This document shows, one piece after another, positions 1-8,979 of a stretch of 64,000 bases of DNA. Position 1 is the first letter of the stretch. Every line of letters starts with the position of its first letter. Origin of the DNA: Ensifer sp. LC11 (lineage in GTDB: Bacteria > Pseudomonadota > Alphaproteobacteria > Rhizobiales > Rhizobiaceae). The translations under genes and the position numbers were made by a program. The DNA is taken from assembly GCF_001695835.1 (NCBI RefSeq), contig NZ_MBSO01000006.1:103224-167223 (forward strand), read 5' to 3'. Below the pieces are notes generated by a model. That model saw nothing but the letters and a program-made list of their open reading frames with translations, was not told the DNA's origin and ran no database searches.

Positions 1-357
1 TTGCGAACCGCAGGCCGAGGACGAGCGGCACGGCGACCAGATAAACTGCAACGACCGACAACCAGATCGCGCCGGGCCATTGCTCTCGCACGAGGAAATA
101 GAAGGGCAGCCGCAACCCGTAATCGCCAAGCATGCCGCCCAGGACTGGGCCGACGATGAAGCCGATGCCGAACATTGAACAAGCCAAAGCGGCGAGCGCG
201 TTTGTCCTCAGGCGATATGTCGGTGATTTAGGCGGTCGCCACCGATACATTGGCGCTCGTCAGCCCGGCGATCGCGCGGCCGATGAGCAGCATCCAGAGA
301 TTGGAGGCAAGGGCCAGAAACAGGTAGTTTATGGCGGCGCCACCGAGTGAAAGCAAA
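1..357 (-). pseudogene. TetA-like MFS transporter remnant (N-terminus lost, runs off left edge)
   Basis: Read leftwards, the translation gives a stretch like TetA-type major facilitator drug exporters: a segment ending in [20 protein letters not shown], then [18 protein letters not shown], then [19 protein letters not shown]. The reading frame is broken: a TAA stop (228-230 on the plus strand as TTA) stands where the family has a tyrosine codon, and a frameshift separates the FGLFN part from the [10 protein letters not shown] part. The start of the gene is missing, because homology stops near position 355 where a different gene fragment begins. It cannot make a working pump. The rest lies outside the window. 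Confidence 0.7.
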
Positions 358-598
358 AGAAGTGCTGATCCTCGCCATCGCATGGCTCGTCTTTGAACTG
401 TCGATCTTCCGAGATGCGTCCTTCGCAAAGCCGTGGTTCTACGTCGCCGTCATGTTCGCGATCGGCGCACTCTATCTCGGCTACCTGCTGGTCTCGCGCG
501 GCGGTGCCCGCGGCCTGAAAATGCCCGAACTCATCGCGATCGACGCGATCCTCGACGCCGACAGGGGCGCCGACTTCGGCTCGCAACCTGCCGAGTAA
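347..598 (+). pseudogene. C-terminal fragment of an APC-family amino acid permease
   Basis: The 83 residues read as two hydrophobic helices followed by RGGARGLKMPELIAIDAILD, which resembles the end of APC-superfamily amino acid permeases (normally about 450 residues or more). Only the last part is present. The apparent GTG start lies inside the neighbouring MFS remnant, so this is a truncated gene rather than a small protein. A strong hairpin follows the stop, consistent with it being the original 3' end of a transcription unit. The family assignment is from residue pattern only. Confidence 0.55.
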
Positions 599-610
599 TG
601 CCGACGGCGG

Positions 611-634
611 TCGACCGGGGCATCCCCCGGTCGA
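611..634 (+). terminator. Hairpin after the permease fragment
   Basis: A perfect 10-bp inverted repeat (TCGACCGGGG / CCCCGGTCGA) with a 4-base loop lies 12 bases after the permease stop codon. The trailing T run is short, so it is a probable rather than certain terminator. Confidence 0.5.
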
Positions 635-762
635 TTCCTCAGCCGACCGGGTGATCGCCGTCCCGAGTTGACTTGCTCTTCTGCAACCCGCGTTCGGCCG
701 GGTCCCTCGCCGGGAACCATGGCGTCGCGTGCGTCTCAGCGGAAAAGGCGCTCGCGACCGAC

Positions 763-1593
763 CTAAGCCGAAAGCAGGCTTCGCGTGAGCGGATGCCCCG
801 CTTCGGCAAGACCGTCGATAACGTTGAAATGGTGCCTGTCCGGCTCGACGACCGCCGCTGTTGCCGCTCCCAATCCCGTCCAGATGTTGGCCAGCAACGC
901 GTTCTGACGCAGGAATTCCGCCCGCTCTCCGCCGCCGACCCAGCAGGTGATCCGGGCATTCCGCATGGGGCGCAGCAGCGCCGGGCTTTCCGAAAGCGCC
1001 TCGGCCTCATCGATCGCCAATTTCTCGTTCATGGCGGTCGACATGATCGGACGCAGGTCGTGCACGCCGGAAATCGACACGACATTGCGAATACGGTCCT
1101 GAACCTGCGGCGACAGTGGGGCGGTCGTCGTGATCATCCGGCTGACGAGGTGGCCGCCAGCCGAATGCCCGGTCAGCATCAGTGGACCTTCGACCAGTTG
1201 TGCCGCCTGGCTGATGGCCCCGGCGACTTCTTCGACAATCCCGCCAATGCGCAGTTCGGGGCAAAGCGTGTAGGAAGGCATGGCAACCGCAAAGCCGTTG
1301 GCAACGGCACCGGCGGCCAGGTGCGACCAAAAACTCTTGTCGAGCTGCAGCCAATACCCGCCATGCACGAAGACGACCAGCCCCTTGGCCGAACCCTCAG
1401 GGAAGAAGAGGTCCATGCGGTTTCTCGGCCGTTCGCCATAGGCAAGATCGAGTTTCGCGCGGCCTGATGCCGAGAGGGCGTCGCGGAACGCTTCGGCCGG
1501 CTTGACCCACGCCTCGGGCCAGCGGTCGCCGCGCGCGATGTTCGAGCCGTTGGCGTAGGCGTCGTCCCAATCGGAAATACGGCGTTCCAGCAT
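763..1593 (-). CDS. Kynurenine formamidase-like alpha/beta hydrolase
   Basis: Probable arylformamidase that hydrolyses N-formyl-L-kynurenine to kynurenine and formate, the step after tryptophan dioxygenase. The 276-residue protein has the HGGYW oxyanion motif (about residues 77-81) and a GHSAGG nucleophile elbow (serine about 144), with a likely catalytic histidine in the DRHHFNV stretch near the end. This is the alpha/beta-hydrolase type of formamidase, not the metal-dependent KynB cyclase type. The start is supported by GGGAGG about 10 bases upstream. It is transcribed divergently from the ligase-kynA operon; no other formamidase is seen in the window. No signal peptide, so cytoplasmic. A generic carboxylesterase is the alternative, but the context strongly favours the kynurenine role. 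Confidence 0.82.
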   Translation of the reverse strand: MLERRISDWDDAYANGSNIARGDRWPEAWVKPAEAFRDALSASGRAKLDLAYGERPRNRMDLFFPEGSAKGLVVFVHGGYWLQLDKSFWSHLAAGAVANGFAVAMPSYTLCPELRIGGIVEEVAGAISQAAQLVEGPLMLTGHSAGGHLVSRMITTTAPLSPQVQDRIRNVVSISGVHDLRPIMSTAMNEKLAIDEAEALSESPALLRPMRNARITCWVGGGERAEFLRQNALLANIWTGLGAATAAVVEPDRHHFNVIDGLAEAGHPLTRSLLSA

Positions 1594-1674
1594 CGATAGA
1601 TTCCTCCCTTTGGTATCTCCTCAAGCGTAGCAATCGCCCGCCGCACCGGGAAACGCAATGCCGTCATCTGAAAA

Positions 1675-1692
1675 AACTTTAGGCTTGAAATA
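1675..1692. promoter_or_regulatory. Probable MarR operator between formamidase and ligase genes
   Basis: AACTTTAGGCTTGAAATA matches the near-palindrome at 15766-15783 at 15 of 18 positions. It lies 82 bases before the formamidase start and about 215 bases before the ligase start, so it could control both divergent units. It is more degenerate as a palindrome than the downstream copy. Binding is inferred. Confidence 0.5.
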
Positions 1693-1907
1693 ATTTTGGA
1701 CTGGTGCAATGCTTCCCCATGTTCAGCGCAGAAGTGGAGGTCTCGCTGTGCCTATCACGATCATTGAGGTCGCCGCAGCGACGGCGCACGCCACCGGTAA
1801 CGGTGCAGCGAGACCTGTCGCTTGCCGACACGATCGCAAGACTTTTCAGCCGGCTTTGAAAAATGCCTGAGCACCAGGCAGAAACGAAACTAGGGAACAG
1901 CCGCCAC

Positions 1908-3527
1908 ATGCTTGGACCGACTTCGCACGTCGACACGTTCACACGTGACCATCTGCCGCCACCGGAAGAATGGCCGGAATTCCTTCTCGAAGGCTTCGAC
2001 TACCCGGACCATCTCAACGCCGCCGTCGAGCTGACGGACAGCATGGTCGCCAAGGGTTTTGGCGACCATACCGCGCTGATCGGCAACGGGCGTCGCCGGA
2101 CCTATAAGGAACTGTCCGACTGGACGAACAGGCTCGCCCATGCGCTCGTCGAAAACTACGGCGTTAAGCCCGGCCATCGGGTGCTCATCCGCTCCGCCAA
2201 CAACCCGGCCATGGTCGCCTGCTGGCTGGCCGCCACCAAGGCCGGTGCCGTCGTCGTCAACACTATGCCGATGCTGCGATCCGGCGAGCTGGCCAAGATC
2301 GTCGACAAAGCGGAGATTAGCCTGGCGCTCTGCGATACGCGGCTGATGGAGGAGATGATCGCCTGCGCCAAGGATAGTCGCCACCTGAAGCAGGTCGTCA
2401 GCTTCGACGGGACCGCCAATCACGACGCCGAGCTCGACCGGATTGCACTCGACAAGTCGGTGGTCTTCGAGGCAGTCCACACCGGTCGTGACGACGTGGC
2501 GCTGCTTGGTTTCACTTCGGGTACGACGGGGATCCCGAAGGCGACCATGCATTTCCACCGCGATCTGCTTGCGATCGCCGACGGTTATGCCCGTGAAGTA
2601 CTCGGGGTCACGCCCGACGATATCTTCGTCGGCTCGCCGCCGCTCGCCTTCACCTTCGGTCTCGGCGGCCTTGCGATCTTTCCCTTGCGCTTCGGCGCGG
2701 CGGCGACGCTGCTCGAACACGCGACCCCCGCCAACATGGTGGAGATCATCGAGAAGTACAAAGCGACGATCTCGTTTACCGCTCCCACCGCCTATCGGGC
2801 GATGATGAAGGCGATGGACAATGGCGCCGACCTGTCATCGCTCCGGGTGGCGATCTCGGCGGGCGAGACCCTGCCGGGCCCTGTCTTTGAGGAGTGGACG
2901 GCGAAAACCGGCAAACCGATCCTCGACGGGATAGGCGCGACCGAGATGCTGCACATCTTCATTTCCAACCGCTTCGAGGACCGCAAGGCTGCCTCGACCG
3001 GCAAGCCCGTTGCCGGTTATGAAGCGCGGATCGTCGACGACGAGATGCGGGAAGTACCCCGGGGCACGATCGGGAAGCTTGCCGTGCGCGGCCCGACCGG
3101 CTGCCGCTACATGGCGGACAGCCGTCAGCGCGACTATGTGCGCGACGGCTGGAACCTGACCGGCGACGCCTTCTATCAGGATGAGGATGGCTTCTTCCAT
3201 TTCGCCGCCCGCTCGGACGACATGATCATCACCGCCGGCTACAACATCGCCGGTCCCGAGGTCGAAGCGGCCCTGATCGCGCATCCTGAAGTCGCCGAAT
3301 GCGCCGTCGTCGGCGCGCCCGATGCGGATCGCGGCCAGATCGTCGAGGCCTATGTCGTGCTGATTTCCGGCGTGGCGGCGGACGATGCGACGATCAAGCG
3401 CCTGCAGGATCATGTGAAGGCGACGATCGCCCCTTACAAATATCCGCGATCGGTAAAGTTCCTGGACAGCCTGCCGAAGACAGCCACGGGCAAGATCCAG
3501 CGGTTCCGATTGCGGTCGGAGACCTGA
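1908..3527 (+). CDS. 2-aminobenzoate (anthranilate)-CoA ligase
   Basis: ATP-dependent acyl-CoA synthetase of the benzoate-CoA ligase group, expected to activate anthranilate to 2-aminobenzoyl-CoA. The adenylate motif [11 protein letters not shown] is near residues 203-213, the YNIAGPEVE hinge region and the C-terminal [11 protein letters not shown] lysine motif are intact, and length (539 residues) fits the family. I chose ATG 1908 because family members begin close to the SHVDTF stretch and AGGGAAC lies upstream; an in-frame ATG at 1863 would add 15 residues. It is followed after 4 bases by kynA and then the Liv-type transporter, which links anthranilate activation with its production. Substrate is inferred from context and the monooxygenase at 15882; benzoate or a hydroxybenzoate is possible. 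Confidence 0.85.
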   Translation: MLGPTSHVDTFTRDHLPPPEEWPEFLLEGFDYPDHLNAAVELTDSMVAKGFGDHTALIGNGRRRTYKELSDWTNRLAHALVENYGVKPGHRVLIRSANNPAMVACWLAATKAGAVVVNTMPMLRSGELAKIVDKAEISLALCDTRLMEEMIACAKDSRHLKQVVSFDGTANHDAELDRIALDKSVVFEAVHTGRDDVALLGFTSGTTGIPKATMHFHRDLLAIADGYAREVLGVTPDDIFVGSPPLAFTFGLGGLAIFPLRFGAAATLLEHATPANMVEIIEKYKATISFTAPTAYRAMMKAMDNGADLSSLRVAISAGETLPGPVFEEWTAKTGKPILDGIGATEMLHIFISNRFEDRKAASTGKPVAGYEARIVDDEMREVPRGTIGKLAVRGPTGCRYMADSRQRDYVRDGWNLTGDAFYQDEDGFFHFAARSDDMIITAGYNIAGPEVEAALIAHPEVAECAVVGAPDADRGQIVEAYVVLISGVAADDATIKRLQDHVKATIAPYKYPRSVKFLDSLPKTATGKIQRFRLRSET

Positions 3528-3531
3528 AAAC

Positions 3532-4368
3532 ATGAGCAAATCATACAATCCTTCTGACGAAGGCGCCCAGATGTCGTTCAAGGGGCGCATGTCCTACAGC
3601 GACTACCTGATGCTGGAAAAGGTGCTGGACGCACAGGAGCCGCTTTCAAAGGCCCATGACGAGATGCTGTTCATCATTCAGCATCAGACGTCGGAGCTTT
3701 GGATGAAGCTCGCGCTGCACGAGATCAACGCCGCGGTCCGCTCGATCCGCGACGACCGGCTGGAGCCGGCGTTCAAAATGCTGACACGGGTTGCGCGCAT
3801 CTTCGAACAGCTGAACAGCGCCTGGGACGTGCTGCGCACGATGACCCCCAGCGAATACACCACGTTCCGCGAATCGCTCGGCCAATCCTCCGGCTTCCAG
3901 TCGTGGCAGTACCGGGCGATCGAGTTCCTTGCCGGCAACCGCAACGTCGCCATGCTCGGGCCGCATGCGCATCGCGCCGACATCATGGAAAAGCTGGAGG
4001 CGATACTCGCCGCGCCGTCGCTCTACGACGAAGCGATCCGCCTGCTTTCACGCAACGGCTTCGATGTCGGCGAAGAGGCGCATCGGACCGACTGGCGCGA
4101 AACGCGCATAGAAAGCGACAAGGTGTTCGCCGCCTGGCAGGTCGTCTATCGCGATCCGGAGCGGTACTGGATGCTTTATGAACTCGCAGAGAAGCTGGTC
4201 GACTTCGAGGACTATTTCCGTCGATGGCGTTTCAACCACGTCACCACGGTCGAGCGCATCATCGGCATGAAACGCGGAACCGGGGGAACATCCGGCGCGT
4301 CCTATCTGAAGAAGATGCTCGAAGTGGAACTTTTCCCCGAGCTCTGGCACGTGCGCACAGGTCTCTGA
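3532..4368 (+). CDS. kynA: Tryptophan 2,3-dioxygenase
   Basis: Haem dioxygenase that opens the indole ring of L-tryptophan to N-formylkynurenine. The 278-residue protein shows the family hallmarks: [16 protein letters not shown] at the start, [33 protein letters not shown], and the [17 protein letters not shown] region with the haem-ligand histidine followed by the GTGGTSG substrate loop. Length is normal for the bacterial enzyme. Cytoplasmic, probably a tetramer. It sits directly after the CoA ligase and 43 bases before the transporter binding protein, in one apparent operon. Confidence 0.97.
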   Translation: MSKSYNPSDEGAQMSFKGRMSYSDYLMLEKVLDAQEPLSKAHDEMLFIIQHQTSELWMKLALHEINAAVRSIRDDRLEPAFKMLTRVARIFEQLNSAWDVLRTMTPSEYTTFRESLGQSSGFQSWQYRAIEFLAGNRNVAMLGPHAHRADIMEKLEAILAAPSLYDEAIRLLSRNGFDVGEEAHRTDWRETRIESDKVFAAWQVVYRDPERYWMLYELAEKLVDFEDYFRRWRFNHVTTVERIIGMKRGTGGTSGASYLKKMLEVELFPELWHVRTGL

Positions 4369-4411
4369 TAGAACACAACCCAAAAAGGGAACCTATAAAG
4401 AGGAGAACAGC

Positions 4412-5551
4412 ATGAACCGTATTCTGGCAGCGAGCCTTTTTGGCCTCTCGCTTGCAACGTCGAGCCTCGCCCACGCCGAGCCGGTGAAGATCGGCGTCAT
4501 CACCACGCTTTCGGGCGGCGGCGCCGGCCTTGGCATCGACATGCGCGACGCCTTCACGCTGGCGATCAAGCAATCGGGCAACAAGGACGTGGAGCTGGTG
4601 ATCGAAGACGATGCCCAGAAGCCGGAACTTGCGGTGCAGATTGCCGAGAAGATGATCCAGGGCGACAAGGTCGATCTGATGACCGGCATCATCTGGTCGA
4701 ACCTTGCCATGGCAGTCGTGCCGAACACGGTGGCGCAGGACGTGATCTATCTCTCGCCCAACGCCGGTCCGTCAGCACTTGCCGGGGCGAACTGCAACCC
4801 GAACTATTTCAACGTCGCCTACCAGAACGACAATTTCCATGAGGCAATGGGGCAATACGCCAACAAGGACTACAAGAACGCCTTCATCCTGGCCCCCAAC
4901 TACCCGGCCGGAAAGGACGCGCTGACCGGCTTCAAGCGATACTACAAGGGCGCTCTTGCCGGTGAGATCTACACCCAGGTCGGCCAGACGGACTACGCCG
5001 CCGAAATCGCCCAGATCCGCGCCTCCGACGCCGATACTGTCTACTTCTTCCTGCCCGGCGGCATGGGCATCGCGTTCATGAAGCAGTACGCCCAGTCGGG
5101 CGTCAGCATCCCGGTCATGGGGCCGGGCTTCTCCTTCAGCCAGGATGTTCTGCCGGCGATCGGCGACGCAGCCCTTGGCGTCAAGAACTCGGCAACCTGG
5201 TCGAAGGATCTCGACAACGAGGCCAACAAGCAGTTCGTCGAAGCCTTCAAGGCCGAGTACAAGCGCCTGCCCTCGATCTATGCGGCACAAAGCTGGGATA
5301 CGGCAAACCTGATCCTCGCTGCCCTTTCGAAGGCTGATGTCAAGGACAAGGATGCGTTCCGCGCAGCACTTAAGGCGGCCGACTTCAAGTCCGTTCGCGG
5401 CGAATTCGCCTTCAACAACAACAACCACCCGATCCAGAACATCTATGTTCGCGAGGTGGTGAAGGAAGACGATGGCGTGTTGACCAACAAGATCATCGCC
5501 ACCGCCTTTGAAGACCACAAGGACGCCTACGCCGAGAAGTGCAGCATGTAG
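4412..5551 (+). CDS. Branched-chain amino acid-type ABC transporter substrate-binding protein
   Basis: Periplasmic binding protein of the Leu/Ile/Val-type (LivJ-like) family, 379 residues, with a signal peptide of about 22 residues ending in AHA and then the typical VKIGVITTLSGGGAGLG opening of type I binding folds. A GAGGAG ribosome site lies about 10 bases before the start. It heads the permease/ATPase genes that follow and is co-directional with kynA, so the ligand is probably tryptophan, kynurenine, anthranilate or a related aromatic acid rather than leucine (inference; many family members bind aromatic compounds). Confidence 0.88.
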   Translation: MNRILAASLFGLSLATSSLAHAEPVKIGVITTLSGGGAGLGIDMRDAFTLAIKQSGNKDVELVIEDDAQKPELAVQIAEKMIQGDKVDLMTGIIWSNLAMAVVPNTVAQDVIYLSPNAGPSALAGANCNPNYFNVAYQNDNFHEAMGQYANKDYKNAFILAPNYPAGKDALTGFKRYYKGALAGEIYTQVGQTDYAAEIAQIRASDADTVYFFLPGGMGIAFMKQYAQSGVSIPVMGPGFSFSQDVLPAIGDAALGVKNSATWSKDLDNEANKQFVEAFKAEYKRLPSIYAAQSWDTANLILAALSKADVKDKDAFRAALKAADFKSVRGEFAFNNNNHPIQNIYVREVVKEDDGVLTNKIIATAFEDHKDAYAEKCSM

Positions 5552-5572
5552 TGCTTCGGCGTATGTAGTCGC

Positions 5573-5603
5573 CCGGATGCGCGGCCCTGATGCCGGCATC
5601 CGG
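5573..5603 (+). other. Intercistronic stem-loop between binding protein and permease genes
   Basis: CCGGATGC and GCATCCGG form a perfect 8-bp stem with a 15-base loop in the 95-base gap. No T run follows. Such hairpins often stabilise the binding-protein part of a transporter mRNA or lower permease expression; that role is inferred. Confidence 0.45.
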
Positions 5604-5646
5604 TCGATGCTCCATGTCCTCCTGAAATGAAGCTTGGACCGGTCTC

Positions 5647-6567
5647 TTGTTCACCGCACTCCTGATCGAACAACTGCTCAACGGGCTTCAGCTCGGCGTG
5701 ATGCTGTTTCTGATGGCCGCCGGCCTGACGCTGATCTTCGGGGTCATGGGCCTGATCAATCTCGCCCACGGCTCGCTCTACATGATCGGCGCCTTCGCCT
5801 GTGCGACCGTTGCGGCCGCCACAGGCTCCTTCTGGATCGGGCTGATCGCCAGCCTCGCCGCCGCCGCCGGCGTCGGCGCGATCATCGAGGTCGCGGTCAT
5901 CCGCAGGCTTTACGACCGTGATCATCTCGACCAGGTGCTTGCCACCTTCGCGCTGATCCTGATCCTCTCCGAGGGCGCCCGCTGGCTCTTCGGCTCGTTC
6001 CCGCTCTATCTCGACATACCGCCCTTGCTTCAGGGCGCAGTGCCCCTGCCCGGCGGCGGCCAGTATCAGCTCTATCGCCTGGCGATCATCGGCGTCGGTA
6101 TCGCGGTTGCCGTCGGCCTCTATCTGCTGATCGCGAGGACCCGGCTCGGCATGCGCATCCGTGCCGGGGAGTCCGACCGCGAGATGATTGGAGCACTCGG
6201 CGTCGATATCGGCACGCTCTACACGGTCGTCTTTGCGCTCGGCGCAGCCCTTGCCGGTCTTGCCGGCGCCCTGGTCGGGGCGCTGCAATCGGTGCAGGTC
6301 GGCATGGGCGAACCGGTCCTGATCCTCGCCTTCGTCGTCATCGTCATCGGCGGCATCGGCTCGATCAAGGGTGCGCTCGTCGGCGCGGTCATCGTCGGTG
6401 TCGTCGACACGATGGGCCGCTTCCTGCTGCCCTCGCTGCTGGCGCTGACGATGCCTGCTTCGCAGGCAACCACGATCGGCGCGGCGCTCGCCTCGATGCT
6501 GATCTATGTCGTCATGGCCCTCATCCTTGCCTTCAGGCCGAGCGGCCTGTTTGCCGCGCAGTCGTGA
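5647..6567 (+). CDS. LivH-type ABC transporter permease
   Basis: Inner-membrane permease of the branched-chain amino acid uptake family, 306 residues, very hydrophobic with about eight membrane segments. It shows the typical LivH opening (QLLNGLQLGVMLFLMAAGLT followed by LIFGVMGLINLAHGSLYM) and the GADRE-like loop RAGESDREMIGALGVDI that contacts the ATPase. The best start is a TTG at 5647; no in-frame ATG upstream gives the conserved N-terminus. It pairs with the LivM-type gene 7 bases downstream. Confidence 0.88.
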   Translation: MFTALLIEQLLNGLQLGVMLFLMAAGLTLIFGVMGLINLAHGSLYMIGAFACATVAAATGSFWIGLIASLAAAAGVGAIIEVAVIRRLYDRDHLDQVLATFALILILSEGARWLFGSFPLYLDIPPLLQGAVPLPGGGQYQLYRLAIIGVGIAVAVGLYLLIARTRLGMRIRAGESDREMIGALGVDIGTLYTVVFALGAALAGLAGALVGALQSVQVGMGEPVLILAFVVIVIGGIGSIKGALVGAVIVGVVDTMGRFLLPSLLALTMPASQATTIGAALASMLIYVVMALILAFRPSGLFAAQS

Positions 6568-6574
6568 GGTCCGA

Positions 6575-7546
6575 ATGAACCGCGAAACCACCGTCAATCT
6601 GCTGCTTGCCCTTCTGCTACTCGGCGCGCCGATCCTTGCCGCAAATCTGGGCGAACCCTTCTACGTGACGCTTGCGACCCGCGTCGTCGTCCTGGCGCTT
6701 GCGGCCGTCGGCCTCAATCTCGCGCTCGGGCTCGGCGGGCTGCTCTCCTTCGGGCATGCGGCCTTCTTCGGCCTCGGCGGCTATGTCGCCGGCATCCTCG
6801 CGACGCACGCCTTCAACGGCGAGCCGCTTTTCGCCGACATTCCAGCGACCACGTCGATGCCACTCATCTGGGTGACGGCCGTGGTTGTTGCCGGACTCGT
6901 CGCGCTGCCGATTGGCGCGATCAGCCTGCGCACATCAGGCGTCTATTTCATCATGATCACGCTCGCCTTCGCGCAGTTGATCTATTACTTCGCGATATCC
7001 TGGCCGGCCTATGGCGGCGAAGATGGCCTATCGATGTCGATGCGCAACGCCTTTCCCGGCGTCAACACCGCCAAGCCCCTGCCCTATTTCCTGATCTGCT
7101 ACGCCGCACTGATGGTTACGCTTCTCCTGTTTCGCATCGTCGAGGGTTCACGCTTCGGCAGCGCCCTGCAGGCGGCAAGACAGAACGGGACCCGCCTTGC
7201 CGCAGTCGGTATCGCGCCCTTCAGCATCCGGCTCGTCGCCTTCGCCGTTTCGGCGATGATCACCGGATTTGCCGGCGCGCTCTATGCCGATCTCAATCGC
7301 TTTGTCGGCCCTTCGATGCTTTCCTGGCACATGTCGGGCGAACTGATCGTGTTGATCATCCTCGGCGGCAAGGGGCGCCTGTTCGGACCCGTCGCCGGCG
7401 CGATGATCTTCGTCTTCTTCGAATATGTGCTCGGCGGCATCACCGAGCGCTGGCAGTTCTTTCTCGGCCTCATCCTGCTCGGCATCGTGCTCTTTGCCCG
7501 TGGCGGATTGCTGGGCCTGCTCTCGGGAAAGCCGCGCCATGTCTGA
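6575..7546 (+). CDS. LivM-type ABC transporter permease
   Basis: Second permease of the importer, 323 residues from ATG 6575. It has the family signature ALAAVGLNLALGLGGLLSFGHAAFFGLGGY and several further membrane helices, plus an ATPase-contact loop around RQNGTRLAAVGI. Its end overlaps the ATPase start by 8 bases, which indicates translational coupling. Together with the LivH-type subunit it forms the membrane channel; the substrate is set by the binding protein at 4412. Confidence 0.88.
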   Translation: MNRETTVNLLLALLLLGAPILAANLGEPFYVTLATRVVVLALAAVGLNLALGLGGLLSFGHAAFFGLGGYVAGILATHAFNGEPLFADIPATTSMPLIWVTAVVVAGLVALPIGAISLRTSGVYFIMITLAFAQLIYYFAISWPAYGGEDGLSMSMRNAFPGVNTAKPLPYFLICYAALMVTLLLFRIVEGSRFGSALQAARQNGTRLAAVGIAPFSIRLVAFAVSAMITGFAGALYADLNRFVGPSMLSWHMSGELIVLIILGGKGRLFGPVAGAMIFVFFEYVLGGITERWQFFLGLILLGIVLFARGGLLGLLSGKPRHV

Positions 7547-8288
7547 GCCCATTCTCGAAATCCGCGATCTGCGCAAATCCTTCGGCGCACTCAAGGCCAC
7601 GGACGGGGTGAGCGTCGAGCTGCAGCCGGGGCAGATCCATGCGTTGATCGGTCCGAACGGCGCCGGCAAGAGCACGCTGATCCACCAGATCGCCGGCTCG
7701 CTTAGGGCTGACAGCGGCACGATCCGGTTTCTCGGCCGGGATGTCAGCGGACTCGACATGGCCGCCCGCGCGAGGCTCGGCCTGGCGCGCAGTTTCCAGA
7801 TCTCCTCGCTGGCGCAGGAATTCTCGGCGCTTCGCAATGTCATGCTGGCAGTGCAGGCGCGCCAGGGGAGCAGTTTTCGCTTCTTCCGCCAAGTGGCCAG
7901 CGACAGAGACCTGATCGAGCCGGCAATGGCGATGCTGGAGCGTGTCGACCTCGCCGCGCGCGCCCATGTGCCGGCCGCCGAACTCTCGCATGGCGAACGC
8001 CGGCAGCTCGAAATCGCCATCGCGCTGGCGCTGTCGCCGAAGGCCTTTCTCTTCGACGAACCGATGGCCGGCATGGGGCCGGAGGGCTCCAAGCGGCTGA
8101 CGACGTTCCTCGACGGCTTGCGCCACGAAGCGCCGATGCTCTTGGTGGAGCACGACATGGATGCGGTTTTTGCGCTCGCAGATCGCATTTCCGTGCTCGT
8201 CTACGGCCGCATCATCGCGACCGGTACCGTCGATGAAATCCGCAGCGACCCGGAGGTCCGTCGCGCCTATCTGGGAGAAGCCGCATGA
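7539..8288 (+). CDS. LivG-type ABC transporter ATPase
   Basis: Nucleotide-binding subunit, 249 residues from ATG 7539. Walker A is GPNGAGKST (about residue 37 on), the signature motif is atypical (LSHGERRQLEIA) but normal for LivG proteins, and Walker B is FLFDEPMAGM followed by the VEHDMD switch. The start overlaps the LivM-type gene and the stop overlaps the next ATPase through ATGA. It energises the importer as a heterodimer with the LivF-type ATPase. Confidence 0.9.
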   Translation: MSEPILEIRDLRKSFGALKATDGVSVELQPGQIHALIGPNGAGKSTLIHQIAGSLRADSGTIRFLGRDVSGLDMAARARLGLARSFQISSLAQEFSALRNVMLAVQARQGSSFRFFRQVASDRDLIEPAMAMLERVDLAARAHVPAAELSHGERRQLEIAIALALSPKAFLFDEPMAGMGPEGSKRLTTFLDGLRHEAPMLLVEHDMDAVFALADRISVLVYGRIIATGTVDEIRSDPEVRRAYLGEAA

Positions 8289-8971
8289 GCTTGCTCGAAC
8301 TCCAGGGGCTCGAAACCTTCTACGGCGCGTCCCAGGCGCTCTTTGGCGTCAATCTTGATGTGCGCGAGGGAGAGGTGGTCGCGCTGATGGGCCGCAACGG
8401 CATGGGCAAGACGACGACGATCAACTCGATCCTCGGCCTCGTTCGCCCGCGCTCAGGCGCCATCAGTTTCGCCGGCAAGGAGATCTCCGGCATGCGCCCG
8501 CACCGGATCGCGAGGCTAGGCCTCGGCCTTGTGCCCGAAGGGCGGCGCTGCTTTCCCAATCTGACGGTCATGGAGAACCTCGTTGCCACCGCTCGCGGCA
8601 GCGAATGGACATTCGAGAAAGTGGTCGCCCTCTTCCCCCGCCTTGGCGAGCGGCGCGACCAGTACGCCAACACGCTGTCAGGCGGCGAGCAGCAGATGCT
8701 CGCCATCGGCCGGGCGCTGATGACCAATCCCAGCCTGCTCATTCTCGACGAGGCAACCGAAGGGCTGGCACCGGTGATCCGGCAGGATATCTGGTCGGCG
8801 ATCCGCACGCTAAAGGCGGCCGGCCAGTCGATCCTCGTCGTCGACAAGACGCTCTCGGAATTGTTGCCGGTGGCGGATCGATGCTTCGTCCTGGAAAAGG
8901 GTGCGGCGGTGTTCGAGGGGCCGCCGGCAGCGCTGACGCCAGCGCTGCAGGATCGCTATCTCGGCGTCTGA
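8285..8971 (+). CDS. LivF-type ABC transporter ATPase
   Basis: Second nucleotide-binding subunit, 228 residues. Walker A is GRNGMGKTT, signature LSGGEQQMLAIGRAL, Walker B LLILDEATEGL; the C-terminus VFEGPPAAL is typical of LivF. It starts inside the stop of the preceding gene (ATGA) and ends the operon. The stop lies only 8 bases from the convergent dehydratase gene, so read-through transcripts from the two sides would overlap. The tail residues QDRYLGV match the usual LivF end. Confidence 0.9.
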   Translation: MSLLELQGLETFYGASQALFGVNLDVREGEVVALMGRNGMGKTTTINSILGLVRPRSGAISFAGKEISGMRPHRIARLGLGLVPEGRRCFPNLTVMENLVATARGSEWTFEKVVALFPRLGERRDQYANTLSGGEQQMLAIGRALMTNPSLLILDEATEGLAPVIRQDIWSAIRTLKAAGQSILVVDKTLSELLPVADRCFVLEKGAAVFEGPPAALTPALQDRYLGV

Positions 8972-8979
8972 GCCGTGGC

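Noticed and set aside
5527..6597. A 356-codon frame on the minus strand
   Set aside because: Antisense to the LivH-type permease, acidic low-complexity composition.
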